The notes under the pieces are model-generated. The model saw only the letters and a program-made list of their open reading frames with translations. It was not told the origin of the DNA and searched no databases. The position numbers and the translations under genes are program-made. Positions 36,891-45,207 of a stretch of 64,000 nucleotides of DNA are shown in pieces. The stretch's first letter is position 1; each line of letters begins with the position of its first letter. Source of the DNA: Aromatoleum aromaticum EbN1 (GTDB taxonomy: Bacteria > Pseudomonadota > Gammaproteobacteria > Burkholderiales > Rhodocyclaceae); assembly GCF_000025965.1 (NCBI RefSeq), contig NC_006513.1, positions 868,001-932,000 of the forward strand, in the 5' to 3' direction.

Positions 36891-38318
36891 ATGAATCGAC
36901 AGAATCCAAATCGAAGCCTGCTACGGGATGGGCATGCGCTCTCCGTCTATGGATTAAAGGCAGCTGATGTCCTGGTTGTGGGTACGGCGGGCACTCTGGC
37001 TCATGTGCTGCGCTTTGGCGGCACAGACGTGCTGGGGCCGACACGCTACCTCTACGCCATGCTGGCCAGCGTTTTGCTGACTCTGGCAGTGTTTTCGGAG
37101 CTCGGCGTGTATCGGACCTGGCGTGCGGGTTCCCGCAGTGCCATGTATGGCCGCTTGTTCCTGGGCTGGGTGGTTGTGCTCGGAGTGCTTGCATCAATCA
37201 GCTATCTGAGCAAGACGGGGGAAGATTTTTCGCGGCTCTGGTTTGCTTACTGGGCAGGAATCGGCTTGGTCGGCCTGGTTGCGGTTCGCCTGCTAGGCCG
37301 CACCTTGCTTCAAGCGCTGCACCAATACGGCCTGGGCGTGCGGCGCGTTGCAATCGTGGGGCCCGCCGATGCGGTCAAGTCGGTAAGGCAGCGAGTATCG
37401 AGCTTGCCGTGGGTCGGCTTTCAGGTGGTGGCGCTCTGTACGCCCGATTCAGTTCCCGACGTGGAAAATTCAGGGGCACTCCCCCATGTACCCGATCTTA
37501 AAACCTTGTCAGCATCCGTCGAAGCGCAACGTATCGATGAGATCTGGCTGACCTGGCCCATGCGAGAAGAGGCGCACATTCGCACGGCCACCCAGTTGCT
37601 AAGCGACAGCGTGGTGAACATCCGCTGGATACCGGATATTTTCTCGTTCCGCCTGATTAACCATGGCGTGACCGAGCTGGCGGGCATGCCGATGCTCGAT
37701 TTATCGGTAACCCCAATTTCAGGTATCAACTGGCTCGTCAAGGAAGTTGAAGATAAAGTGCTCGCCAGCCTGATCCTGGCGATGATCAGTCCGATCCTGC
37801 TGATAGTTGCCATCGGCGTAAAATTATCCAGCCCGGGACCAGTATTGTTCAAGCAAGTGCGCCATGGATGGGATGGGCGCAGGATCGAGGTGTGGAAATT
37901 TCGCAGCATGAAAACGCACGATGAGGCATCCGGCCAGGTTACGCAGGCAAAGCGGGGCGATAATCGAATCACGCGTTTCGGTGCATTCTTGCGCAAGACC
38001 AGTCTTGACGAGTTGCCGCAGTTCTTCAACGTGCTGCAGGGGCGGATGTCCATCGTGGGCCCCCGTCCGCATGCGGTTGCGCATAATGAGCAATACAAGC
38101 AGCTGATTCCACATTACTTACAACGCCACCGGATGAAACCCGGCATCACAGGTTGGGCGCAGGTCAACGGCCTTCGCGGGGAGACCGACACGCTGGACAA
38201 AATGCGCGCCCGCGTTGAGTACGACCTGTACTACATCGAACACTGGTCGGTATGGTTCGACCTGCGCATCATCGCGCAGACCGCATTGAAAATGTTCTTC
38301 GATCGCAGTGCGTACTGA
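36891..38318 (+). CDS. wcaJ: Undecaprenyl-phosphate glucose phosphotransferase, WcaJ family
   Basis: 475 residues. Transfers a hexose-1-phosphate (usually glucose) to undecaprenyl phosphate and so starts repeat-unit synthesis at the inner membrane. Four N-terminal helices, a CoA-binding-like central domain (VRRVAIVGPADAVKSV), a fifth hydrophobic helix around LASLILAMISPILLIVAIGV, then the catalytic bacterial-sugar-transferase domain: GPVLFKQVRHGWDGRRIEVWKFRSMK, TSLDELPQFFNVLQG, MSIVGPRPHA and KPGITGWAQVNGLRGETDT. The DE pair in SLDELPQ is catalytic. Last plus-strand gene of the locus. Confidence 0.93.
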   Translation: MNRQNPNRSLLRDGHALSVYGLKAADVLVVGTAGTLAHVLRFGGTDVLGPTRYLYAMLASVLLTLAVFSELGVYRTWRAGSRSAMYGRLFLGWVVVLGVLASISYLSKTGEDFSRLWFAYWAGIGLVGLVAVRLLGRTLLQALHQYGLGVRRVAIVGPADAVKSVRQRVSSLPWVGFQVVALCTPDSVPDVENSGALPHVPDLKTLSASVEAQRIDEIWLTWPMREEAHIRTATQLLSDSVVNIRWIPDIFSFRLINHGVTELAGMPMLDLSVTPISGINWLVKEVEDKVLASLILAMISPILLIVAIGVKLSSPGPVLFKQVRHGWDGRRIEVWKFRSMKTHDEASGQVTQAKRGDNRITRFGAFLRKTSLDELPQFFNVLQGRMSIVGPRPHAVAHNEQYKQLIPHYLQRHRMKPGITGWAQVNGLRGETDTLDKMRARVEYDLYYIEHWSVWFDLRIIAQTALKMFFDRSAY

Positions 38319-38361
38319 TGTGCGGTCTGTCTACGGCGCTTACCGCCAGGCTCGGCGACTT

Positions 38362-39108
38362 TCAGAAAGGCTTGAGTCCGGCAAGCGTCTCGTAGATCCA
38401 GCCACGGTTACGGGCCACGCCTTCGAAGCTGGGCAACCAGGACAGCACGGTGTCCGGCTGCGGCCGGACGAAGCCCGTGGCCATCGGCACCACCTCCAGC
38501 CCGTGCTTGTGGAACTGTGCCGCGGCACGATCGATATGGAAGCCATGGGTGACAAGGTAGATGCACGTTACGCCCTCAGCGCGCAATAGCGCGGCCGAGC
38601 GTTCAGCGTTCTGCTGTGTATCCTCGGAATCAGGTTCGACCCAGCGCACGGGGACGTGGAATTCCTGCTCGAGGATATCCTGCATGATCTCGGCTTCGGA
38701 GCGCGTGCCGATGTCACCTGGGCGACCTCCACTGACCAAAATGGGAAGACCGGTCTCGCGATAGAGCTTGGCCGCATAGCGCACACGTTCGAGCGAGCCT
38801 GCGGCGGCGGTATCTCCGTCATATTCAGGCGCCTGAAGATATCGCCCCGCACCCAGCACCACAATGGCTTCCGCCCGCGGATACGGAAGCGCAATCCGTT
38901 CGGGAACTTGTGGCCAGGGCGAGCGCGCGAAATTGTCAAACCCGACCAAAGAAAACGCGATCATCCCACCGCAGGCAACGACAGCCAGGCTGGAACCAGT
39001 CCGTTTCCAGTTTTTGGCGTACAACACAAAGCCCAGCAATAACAGGCCAAAAGGGCTAAAGGGCGGCAGGAGCAGTTCGCTGATGATGCGAATGATTAAA
39101 TGGTCCAT
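38362..39108 (-). CDS. DUF218 (ElyC/SanA/YdcF-type) membrane protein
   Basis: 248 residues. Two N-terminal hydrophobic segments, then the DUF218 domain: AIVVLGAGRYLQAPEYDGDT, RVRYAAKLYRETGLPILVSGG, TRSEAEIMQDILEQEFHVP, EPDSEDTQQNAERSA and YLVTHGFHIDRAAAQF. ElyC affects peptidoglycan and lipid-carrier use in E. coli, and relatives often neighbour polysaccharide genes. Convergent with wcaJ, whose stop is about 40 bp away. Confidence 0.88.
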   Translation of the reverse strand: MDHLIIRIISELLLPPFSPFGLLLLGFVLYAKNWKRTGSSLAVVACGGMIAFSLVGFDNFARSPWPQVPERIALPYPRAEAIVVLGAGRYLQAPEYDGDTAAAGSLERVRYAAKLYRETGLPILVSGGRPGDIGTRSEAEIMQDILEQEFHVPVRWVEPDSEDTQQNAERSAALLRAEGVTCIYLVTHGFHIDRAAAQFHKHGLEVVPMATGFVRPQPDTVLSWLPSFEGVARNRGWIYETLAGLKPF

Positions 39109-39126
39109 GCTACAAGCACTGGCTCG

Positions 39127-39573
39127 TCATCCGCCCGCAGGAGCACGGCCGTAGGTGTCTTCGAAGCGCACGATGTCGTCTTCGCCCAGGTAGCTGCCGG
39201 ACTGGACTTCGATGATTTCCAGCGGCATCTTTCCGGGGTTGGAGAGGCGATGGACGTGGCCGAGCGGGATATAGGTGGATTCGTTTTCCGACAATAGCAG
39301 CACCTTGTCGCCATTGGTGATTTCGGCGGTACCGCTGACGACGACCCAATGCTCGGCCCGATGGTGATGCCTCTGCAGGCTGAGGCTGGCACCGGGCTTG
39401 ACGACGATGCGCTTGACCTGGAAGCGGTCACCGGCATCGATGGAGTCGTACCAGCCCCAGGGTCGATGCACCTTGCGGTGAGTGTCGGTCAGGGTATGGC
39501 CTTCGGCCTTGAGCCGGGTGACGATTTTCTTGACGTCCAGTAACAGGGTCCGAATCACGTGTAGCTTGCTCAA
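39127..39573 (-). pseudogene. 3' part of manC: type II phosphomannose isomerase cupin only
   Basis: Up to 148 residues. From [14 protein letters not shown] onward the sequence is the C-terminal half of bifunctional Man[64 protein letters not shown] and [14 protein letters not shown]. The N-terminal GDP-mannose pyrophosphorylase (about 330 residues) is gone; a TTG and 13 unrelated residues stand in front, without a ribosome site. The cupin itself looks intact and might still isomerise mannose-6-phosphate if translated. It follows the DUF2304 gene directly. Confidence 0.8.
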
Positions 39574-39579
39574 GGAATT

Positions 39580-39918
39580 TCAGTGTTGTTCACGCTCGGC
39601 TTCGTACAAAGCCAGACGCTGGTTGAGCCGCCGGATCTGACGTTCGATGCGGGTCTTCTCGATATCGGACAGCAAGGCCTTGATCAGCAATACGATCACA
39701 GCCACCAACAGCAGCAGTGCCGGCGGATAGCTGATACCGACGACGACCGCCAGGCGGTCGATCAGTGCCGGCCATGTGCCCAGCAAGGCGGCGATGGCTG
39801 CGATGGTCAGCCAGAACGCACCATGGCGGAGGTGTAGATGATCACGCCGCACCAGGATCAGGATGACGGAGGCAAGACCGATGCCGAGGAGCGTTGTTGT
39901 CAGATTGAGTGTAGTCAT
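39580..39918 (-). CDS. DUF2304 membrane protein, copy A
   Basis: 112 residues. Three hydrophobic helices (LLGIGLASVILILV, GAFWLTIAAIAALLGTWPALI, YPPALLLLVAVIVLLIKALL) and a C-terminal amphipathic/coiled-coil tail KTRIERQIRRLNQRLALYE. DUF2304 proteins habitually follow glycosyltransferase genes and may act as membrane partners. Its start overlaps the GT fusion stop (ATGA). A paralogue, copy B, sits at 51.5-51.9 kb. Confidence 0.85.
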   Translation of the reverse strand: MTTLNLTTTLLGIGLASVILILVRRDHLHLRHGAFWLTIAAIAALLGTWPALIDRLAVVVGISYPPALLLLVAVIVLLIKALLSDIEKTRIERQIRRLNQRLALYEAEREQH

Positions 39919-41744
39919 CGGCCGAAATGATGCTTGGGATGCCAGCGCGCCAGGCACAGCAGAGTGCTCTCAAGCATGTAGCGCGCCACCTTCGGCCAGC
40001 TGGCGAAGATGCGCGAAGGGCCGGTGAGGCGCGGGTACATTTCCACCGGTACTTCGACGATACTCAAACCCGCATGACGCAGCATCAGCAGCACCCCGAG
40101 GTCCTGGTAATCGAGCAGGGTGGCTTCTTCGTCCGCGAGGATTTCGCAGGCGGCGCGATTGTAGCAACGGAAACCGGAAGTCAGGTCTTCGATGGCGAAG
40201 CCGCTTATGAGGCGGAAGAAACGCCAGGCCAACTGGCGCGCGGGGCTGCCGCGTTCCGGGTAGGCGCCGATGACGACATCGTGTTGGCGGGCGGCGTCGA
40301 GCAATGCGGGGATGAAGGCCGGCTCGTGCTGGCCATCGGCATCGATGGTGATGACCTGCCGGTGTCCGTGACGCAGTGCGTAGCGAATGCCGGTCTGCAT
40401 CGCCCCCCAGGCACCGAGCGGCAGTACCGGACTGAGTACGGTGGCACCGGCGGCGCGGGCGATGGCTGCGGTATCGTCGGCGCTCTGGTCGTTGACGACG
40501 ACAATGTGGTGCCAGCCTTTTTCGCGCAGCGAGGCGATGACGGCGGCGACGGTGGCGGCTTCGTCGCGCGCGGGGATGACGATGAGCGGCGGCTGCACGG
40601 GCAAGGCCGGCGGCGGCAGAATTGCGTCGTAGATCGAACCGATTTCGGCGCTGCACGTACGGATGTCAAAGCGGTTGTGCAGTGCGAGGCGGCCCGCGAT
40701 ACCCCACTGGTCAGCCTGGGCCGTATCGGCGGCGAGTTCACGGATCGCCGCCTGCCAGGCCGCGACCTTGCCCACCGGCAGCGTGCGCCCTGCCCCGCTG
40801 GTCAGCACCAGCCACGGCAAGCCGGAGCCCGGCAGGTCGCTCACGAGGCATGGCTTGGCATGGTGCATGGCTTCCAGGACAGCGATACCGAAGGCTTCGG
40901 TCCGCTCGCAGGAGGCCAGAGCAAACGCATCGCATCCGGCCAGCAAGGCTGCTTTTTCCGCTTCATCGACCGCACCGGCGAACGTAACGCGCGGTTCGCC
41001 GCCGGCCGGAGTAAGTTCTGCAACCAGATTTGCAAGCGCTTCGTGGAGTTCACCGCTACCGACGATCACCAGGTGCACGCCGGGCAGTGCGGCAACGGCG
41101 CGGATCAGCGTATCGAAGCCCTTGTAGTAGGTCAGGCGTCCGATCGACAGCAGCCGGAAGGCCCCCGCCGGCCATGGGGCCGACGCGGGGTCGGGCTGCG
41201 CCGCGGCCAAGCGTGAACGCGCGATGCCGAGCGGCACCACGACACACTTGTCACGCCAGCGCGCGAGCGGTGCTGAGGCCTGGAGGTAGTCGGGCGAGGT
41301 GACGACGATGCGTTCGGCACGCTCCAGCACAGCCCGCTCGAACGGCCGGTACAGCCGGTAGGCCAGCACCAGCGCGCCGCGAATGCGCGACACGACGACG
41401 TCGGCGTGCCAATGCACGACCCACGGCAAATCGCGCGCCTCTGCGAGTACCAGCGCAAAGAACGCGGAATTGTTGGGCAGATGGAGGTGCAGCACGTCCG
41501 GACGGAAACGCTGGATGGCTTCGCGCAGCGCGCGCCGGAAACCCGGCGCGATCGGAGCATAGATCAAGCTGAACCAGACCGGAACGCGGACGAGCCAGTC
41601 GGGATCGTCGACGCGGGCTTCGCCATGCACCAGCGCCGCCGCCTCGACTCCCTGCGCGCGCTGCGCGGCGACGAGGTCGGCGAGGAAAACCTCCATGCCT
41701 CCGGGTTCAGGCGGGAAAAATTTGCCGATGTGCAATACGCGCAT
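39915..41744 (-). CDS. GT4-GT2 fusion glycosyltransferase, copy A
   Basis: 609 residues with two enzymes in one chain. Residues 1 to ~370 are a GT-B family 4 transferase: MRVLHIGKFFPPEPGGMEVF, LHLHLPNNSAF, LLSIGRLTYYKGFDTLIRAV and ERTEAFGIAVLEAMHHAKP. Residues ~385-609 are a GT-A family 2 transferase of the dolichol-phosphate-mannose-synthase kind: PPLIVIPARDEAATVAAV, VVVNDQSADDTAAIARAAG, ITIDADGQHEP (DxD) and DLTSGFRCYNR. Product is coupled to DUF2304. The paralogue at 51.9-53.7 kb has the same architecture. The ATG at 41744 has no clear Shine-Dalgarno. Confidence 0.9.
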   Translation of the reverse strand: MRVLHIGKFFPPEPGGMEVFLADLVAAQRAQGVEAAALVHGEARVDDPDWLVRVPVWFSLIYAPIAPGFRRALREAIQRFRPDVLHLHLPNNSAFFALVLAEARDLPWVVHWHADVVVSRIRGALVLAYRLYRPFERAVLERAERIVVTSPDYLQASAPLARWRDKCVVVPLGIARSRLAAAQPDPASAPWPAGAFRLLSIGRLTYYKGFDTLIRAVAALPGVHLVIVGSGELHEALANLVAELTPAGGEPRVTFAGAVDEAEKAALLAGCDAFALASCERTEAFGIAVLEAMHHAKPCLVSDLPGSGLPWLVLTSGAGRTLPVGKVAAWQAAIRELAADTAQADQWGIAGRLALHNRFDIRTCSAEIGSIYDAILPPPALPVQPPLIVIPARDEAATVAAVIASLREKGWHHIVVVNDQSADDTAAIARAAGATVLSPVLPLGAWGAMQTGIRYALRHGHRQVITIDADGQHEPAFIPALLDAARQHDVVIGAYPERGSPARQLAWRFFRLISGFAIEDLTSGFRCYNRAACEILADEEATLLDYQDLGVLLMLRHAGLSIVEVPVEMYPRLTGPSRIFASWPKVARYMLESTLLCLARWHPKHHFGR

Positions 41745-41844
41745 GTTCGCAAGGCTAGGCGCGACGAATGGTCACCGGCCGAAGATCAGGTTGGGAGGAT
41801 GGAGCGGGGCGGGCGATTGTACCGCTCCATCAGAACCGGGGCAA
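41745..41844 (-). promoter_or_regulatory. Leader and candidate promoter of GT fusion copy A
   Basis: On the minus strand TTGCCC (plus 41839-41844), a 17-bp spacer and TACAAT (plus 41816-41821) form a good sigma-70 promoter. It would give a leader of about 65 nt. The ~50 nt before the ATG are identical to those upstream of copy B at 53736-53786, although the coding regions have diverged. Confidence 0.6.
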
Positions 41845-41870
41845 TGCTGTCAGGTTGTGTAAACAGTGCA

Positions 41871-41892
41871 ATATGTTGAATATTCAACATAT
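41871..41892. promoter_or_regulatory. 22-bp perfect palindrome without a partner gene
   Basis: Sequence ATATGTTGAA/TATTCAACATAT is a perfect palindrome in an AT-rich patch. Its composition and length resemble autoregulatory operators of toxin-antitoxin HTH genes, but no such gene starts next to it. It lies in a ~150-bp segment absent from the parallel copy-B locus. Confidence 0.6.
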
Positions 41893-41980
41893 GTTTTTCC
41901 TGCCACGCGTACGGACGCAGATTACGCCAGAAAATATGAAACCCATCGCTTTCCCTGTTCCCGCTTCCTCCGGTTGCCTT

Positions 41981-41998
41981 TCAGACCACGCGACGCAA
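41981..41998 (-). pseudogene. 3' terminal remnant of acyltransferase gene (copy A)
   Basis: On the minus strand the last six codons read L-R-R-V-V-stop. With flanks, 22 of 23 bp (41977-41999 region) match the end of the intact acyltransferase gene at 53815-53837, which lies at the same place relative to GT fusion copy B. It indicates that copy A also once had an acyltransferase upstream. Everything before these codons has been replaced by a type B hairpin repeat and the yefM-yoeB module. Confidence 0.6.
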
Positions 41999-42006
41999 CG
42001 CCGAAA

Positions 42007-42031
42007 ACAAAGGGACACCCACTTTGTTTTA
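42007..42031. repeat. Hairpin repeat type B, copy 1
   Basis: Arms AAACAAAG and CTTTGTTT around the 9-nt centre GGACACCCA. The same 25-bp element recurs eight or more times between here and 51.2 kb, always near toxin-antitoxin or RAYT genes. Confidence 0.9.
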
Positions 42032-42204
42032 TTGCCCGGGTTCCAGCAGCAACAGCGGCTCGCCCCGATCGTCAATTTCACCACCGTTGTCGAAGTCGGT
42101 GAGCACGCCATTGAAGCGTGCCGCCTGTGGCGCCTTCCGCTGGCGTCGAGTTGTTCGAGGGTCATAGGTACCTGCCTTGCAAGCGCGCACGCAACGCCTT
42201 AGAC

Positions 42205-42224
42205 TTGTGCAATAATTAGCACAA
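42205..42224. promoter_or_regulatory. Operator upstream of yefM-yoeB
   Basis: TTGTGC and GCACAA arms around AATAATTA, a perfect inverted repeat that covers a likely -10 box (AATAAT), 19 bp before the yefM ATG. YefM is known to bind short palindromes of this type to autoregulate. Confidence 0.65.
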
Positions 42225-42242
42225 CTCAAGGGAATCGTCGTC

Positions 42243-42500
42243 ATGCGCGTGGTGAATTTCTCCGAGGCACGAAACAACCTCAAAAACGTGATCGATCAGG
42301 TCATCGACGATGCCGACTACACGGTCATCGCGCGTCGGGATGCGCCCGATGCGGTGGTGATGTCGCTGGACACCTTCAACGGCCTGATGGAGACGGTCCA
42401 TCTGCTCAAGTCGCCGGCCAACGCGGCGCATCTTGCGCGCTCCATCGAGCAGTACCGCCAGGGACAGGTGAAGCAGCGGGACCTGCCTAATGCCGATTGA
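42243..42500 (+). CDS. yefM: YefM/Phd-family antitoxin
   Basis: 85 residues: MRVVNFSEARNNLKNVIDQV, DDADYTVIARRDAPDAVVMS, LDTFNGLMETVHLLKSPANA. This is the Phd/YefM DNA-binding N-terminus followed by the flexible toxin-binding tail. It represses its own promoter and binds YoeB. The stop overlaps the yoeB start by 11 nt. An operator palindrome lies just upstream. Confidence 0.93.
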   Translation: MRVVNFSEARNNLKNVIDQVIDDADYTVIARRDAPDAVVMSLDTFNGLMETVHLLKSPANAAHLARSIEQYRQGQVKQRDLPNAD

Positions 42501-42822
42501 AGAAAAGCTGCTGAAACTGGCCTGGACCTTGGCCGCCTGGGAGGATTACGAATACTGGCAAGGCCAGGACCGCAAGGCACTCAAGCGCATCAGTGCCTTG
42601 ATCAAGGACTGCCTGCGCCACCCCTTCGAGGGCATCGGTAAACCTGAGCCCTTGAAAGAAAACCTCTCAGGCTTCTGGTCGCGCCGCATCGATGACACCC
42701 ACCGGCTGGTTTACTGTGTCGATGGCCAGGCGCTGGCCGTCATCGCCTGTCGCTACCACTACCAGTGTAAGCGTCCGCCGCTTCCACGCCCTCTTACGCT
42801 TGCGCAGACTCTTTCTTTCTGA
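42490..42822 (+). CDS. yoeB: YoeB-family mRNA-interferase toxin, C-terminus extended by IS66
   Basis: RelE-fold ribosome-dependent endonuclease. LKLAWTLAAWEDYEYWQGQD, KRISALIKDCLRHPFEGIGKPEPLKENLSGFWSRRID and LAVIACRYHY show the catalytic E, R and H-Y of YoeB. Up to codon 92 (CAG, 42763-42765) the protein is native. The next base starts the IS66 target duplication, and the IS end turns the TAA stop into TGT, adding 18 residues (KRPPLPRPLTLAQTLSF and neighbours). The catalytic C-terminal H-Y pair lies two residues before the extension, so activity may be affected. The true stop is still visible at 45215-45217, on the far side of the element. Confidence 0.93.
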   Translation: MPIEEKLLKLAWTLAAWEDYEYWQGQDRKALKRISALIKDCLRHPFEGIGKPEPLKENLSGFWSRRIDDTHRLVYCVDGQALAVIACRYHYQCKRPPLPRPLTLAQTLSF

Positions 42823-44371
42823 TCGGCAGCAATTCGTCGATGCGGCTGTTGGGCCAGGCCGGCAGCTTCTCGAGGGTGTCGGAGAGCCACGCCAGGGGCT
42901 CGAAGCCATTGGCGCGTGCGGTGGCGAGCAGCGACTGAATCACCGCGGCCCGCTTGCCGGCGGCTTCGGAACCCGCAAACATCCAATTTTTCTTGCCCAG
43001 AGCGATCGGGCGGATGGCGTTCTCGATTGGATTATTGTCGATCGGCCAGTCGCCACGGCTCGCGTAACGCGCGAGCGCCGGCCAGCGCTTCAAGCTGTAG
43101 TCGATGGCGCGCGCCAGCGCCGCGCCATCGGCCACGGTCTTGCGGGTCTGCACGAGCCACAGGTACATCGCCTCCAGACGCGGGCGGGCGTACTGCGCGC
43201 GCAGTTCGGCGCGCGCCTCGATCGAGACGTCGCGCGCCTGCTCTTCGAGCGCATACAATTCGCCGATGCGCCGCAACGCCTCGGCCGCCACCGGGCTCTT
43301 GTTGGCCTGATGCAGTTCGAAGTACTTGCGTCTTGCATGGGCCATGCAGGCCAACTCGCCGATGTCGCCCCCCAGCAGCGCCTTGTACCCCGCGTAGTCA
43401 TCGACCATGAGCATGCCCTTCCAGCCTTTCAGGAAGGCCTGGGGATATTGCCCGCCGCGCCCGGGCTGGTAATCGAAGAGGATGATGGGCGGGTCGGCGC
43501 CGAGCGTATTGCTGCGGTAGGCCCACAGATACGCCCGCTTCGTCTTGCCGCGCCCCGGATCGAGTTGCTCGACGGGGGTTTCGTCCGCATGCAGCACCGT
43601 ACCCGCCAACAGATGCTCGACCAGTCGAGCGTAGAGGGGCGACAGCGCCACCCCGATACGCCCGATCCACTCGGACTGTGTCGAGCGCGGTAGCGCCACC
43701 TCGCTGCGCCGGGCAATCTGTTCGAGCCGGTACAGCGGCAGATGATCGACGAACTTGCTCACCGTCACCCACGCCAGCAGCCCCGGCGCGGCCAGGCCGC
43801 CGTCGATGACCGCCGCCGGCACGGGGGCGGTCGAGACCGTCTCGCAGTGCCGGCAGGCGTACTGCGGACGGATGTGGCGATGCACGAAGAACTTGGCCGG
43901 GATGATGTCGAGCTGCTCGGAGACGTCCTCGCCGATCTTGACCAGATCCTGCCCGCACGCGGCGCAGCTGCAGGATTCGGGCTCGTGGCGGTGTTCGATG
44001 CGCTCGAGGTGTGCCGGCAACGGCGGGCGGCCGGCGCGGGGGCGCTCGGGCGGGGCCTTCGGAGACGCTTCGGCTTCGGATGCCGCGGCGTCGCGCAGCG
44101 CCTCGAGCCGGGCTTCGCACGCGGCCAGATCGGCCGCGAGCGTCTCGTCGAACAAGTCCTTCATGCCCGCCGGCAGCGTCTCGCTGCGCGCGCCAAAGCG
44201 CAGGCGCTTGAGGGTGGCGATCTCGTGGACCAGGGCCTCGATCTTGAGCTTGCTCAGCTTGAGCTCGGCTTCCAGGCGGGCCACGTCGGCCGCCTGCGCG
44301 ACCCACCGCTGAACCTGCTGCGCGAGCGCGGGCGGCAGGTCGAAAGCGGTCAGTTCGGCGGCGAAATCCAT
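42794..44371 (-). CDS. tnpC: IS66 transposase TnpC
   Basis: 525 residues from the ATG at 44371. N-terminal leucine-rich helix (VARLEAELKLSKLKIEALVHEIATLKRLRFGARSE in part), a zinc-finger region HRHEPESCSCAACGQDLVKIGE and YACRHCETV, and the catalytic DDE core with LHADETPVEQLDPG, VDDYAGYKALL and the terminal IDNNPIENAIRPIALGKKNW. The IS66 C-terminal tail GFEPLAWLSDTLEKLPAWP is present. Intact. Its 3' end overlaps the antisense extension of yoeB. Confidence 0.95.
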   Translation of the reverse strand: MDFAAELTAFDLPPALAQQVQRWVAQAADVARLEAELKLSKLKIEALVHEIATLKRLRFGARSETLPAGMKDLFDETLAADLAACEARLEALRDAAASEAEASPKAPPERPRAGRPPLPAHLERIEHRHEPESCSCAACGQDLVKIGEDVSEQLDIIPAKFFVHRHIRPQYACRHCETVSTAPVPAAVIDGGLAAPGLLAWVTVSKFVDHLPLYRLEQIARRSEVALPRSTQSEWIGRIGVALSPLYARLVEHLLAGTVLHADETPVEQLDPGRGKTKRAYLWAYRSNTLGADPPIILFDYQPGRGGQYPQAFLKGWKGMLMVDDYAGYKALLGGDIGELACMAHARRKYFELHQANKSPVAAEALRRIGELYALEEQARDVSIEARAELRAQYARPRLEAMYLWLVQTRKTVADGAALARAIDYSLKRWPALARYASRGDWPIDNNPIENAIRPIALGKKNWMFAGSEAAGKRAAVIQSLLATARANGFEPLAWLSDTLEKLPAWPNSRIDELLPIRKKESAQA

Positions 44372-44467
44372 GCCGGAATTATACCCGATGAAGGCGCTGA
44401 ATCCCAGCATCCACAAGGGTTTCAGGAATTTTTACGTGGCGGATCGTCGACGCTGCCGGCACACCGG

Positions 44468-44806
44468 TCACACCCGCCAGTGAGCCGGTGCGGCGGCACT
44501 CAGGCGCTGCCACTCGACCCCCGCCACGAGCCACTGCCACTGCTCGGCCGACAGCGCGAACACCGCCGTGTCGGCAGCGGGCCAGCTGAAGCTGCCCCGA
44601 TGCAGACGCCGCTGACTCAGCCACACTCCGGTGCCATCCCACCGCAGCACCTTCACGCGCGTGCGGGCCCGGTTGATGAAGGCGTACGCACTGCCATCGC
44701 ACGGCGCGCGGCCCAGGCTGTTCTGCAGCCGTGCCGACAGGCCGTCGATGCCCAGACGCATGTCGATCGGCTCGACCGCGAGCCAGATCTGCTCCGGCGC
44801 AATCAT
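44468..44806 (-). CDS. tnpB: IS66 accessory protein TnpB
   Basis: 112 residues: IWLAVEPIDMRLGIDGLSARL, GSAYAFINRARTRVKVLRWD and GVWLSQRRLHRGSFSWP, the Orf2 pattern of IS66 elements. Needed for efficient transposition; mechanism not fully known. The ATG at 44806 overlaps the stop of tnpA, so the two are coupled. Confidence 0.93.
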   Translation of the reverse strand: MIAPEQIWLAVEPIDMRLGIDGLSARLQNSLGRAPCDGSAYAFINRARTRVKVLRWDGTGVWLSQRRLHRGSFSWPAADTAVFALSAEQWQWLVAGVEWQRLSAAAPAHWRV

Positions 44807-45132
44807 CACGTCGCCCCGTGCGCGAGCACCTCGGCGAGCCACGGCGCCGGCGGCAGCGCACCGAACTGCAGGCGCCAGCCCGACGGGCTGCACAGCGACA
44901 GCACATCCCCCGCTTGCCGTGGCGGCGCAACGCCGACAGGACGCGCCGCCACCAGCGTCAGGACCGAATCCGCCTCGCGCGCTGACTCGTGGCGCGACCG
45001 CCGAATCCAGTACCCCAGTGACTTCTTGCTCACGCCATGCGCGGCGCTGTAGGCCGCCTGCGTCTGACCGCTGCGGCGCCACCGCTCCACGTGCTCGCGC
45101 CAGCGCGCAACGCGCTCCGATTGTGTGCTCAT
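44806..45132 (-). CDS. tnpA: IS66 accessory protein TnpA
   Basis: 108 residues with an HTH-like beginning (RVARWREHVERWRRSGQTQA, AYSAAHGVSKKSLGYWIRR). Start at ATG 45132, with GGAGG upstream; a GTG one codon earlier is possible. First gene of the element. Confidence 0.9.
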   Translation of the reverse strand: MSTQSERVARWREHVERWRRSGQTQAAYSAAHGVSKKSLGYWIRRSRHESAREADSVLTLVAARPVGVAPPRQAGDVLSLCSPSGWRLQFGALPPAPWLAEVLAHGAT

Positions 45133-45207
45133 CACGACCTCCGGGTGAAAATCAGGAGTGTCGGCAAAACCGGGGGGCTGTTACAGGTGGGAGCGGCGGA
45201 CGCTTAC

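Larger units (their letters stand above)
42767..45207. mobile_element. IS66-family insertion sequence, complete
   Basis: 2,441 bp. Terminal inverted repeats start GTAAGCGTCCGCCGCT on both ends and match over about 20 of 22 bp. An exact 8-bp target duplication CTACCAGT flanks it (42759-42766 and 45208-45215), the length expected for IS66. Contains tnpA, tnpB and tnpC, all on the minus strand and intact, so it may still be mobile. The perfect duplication indicates a fairly recent insertion. Confidence 0.95.

Noticed and set aside
42029-42283. Small minus-strand frames between GT copy A and yefM
   Set aside because: They read through the type B repeat and the yefM operator and have no family-like content beyond the LRRVV remnant in another phase.
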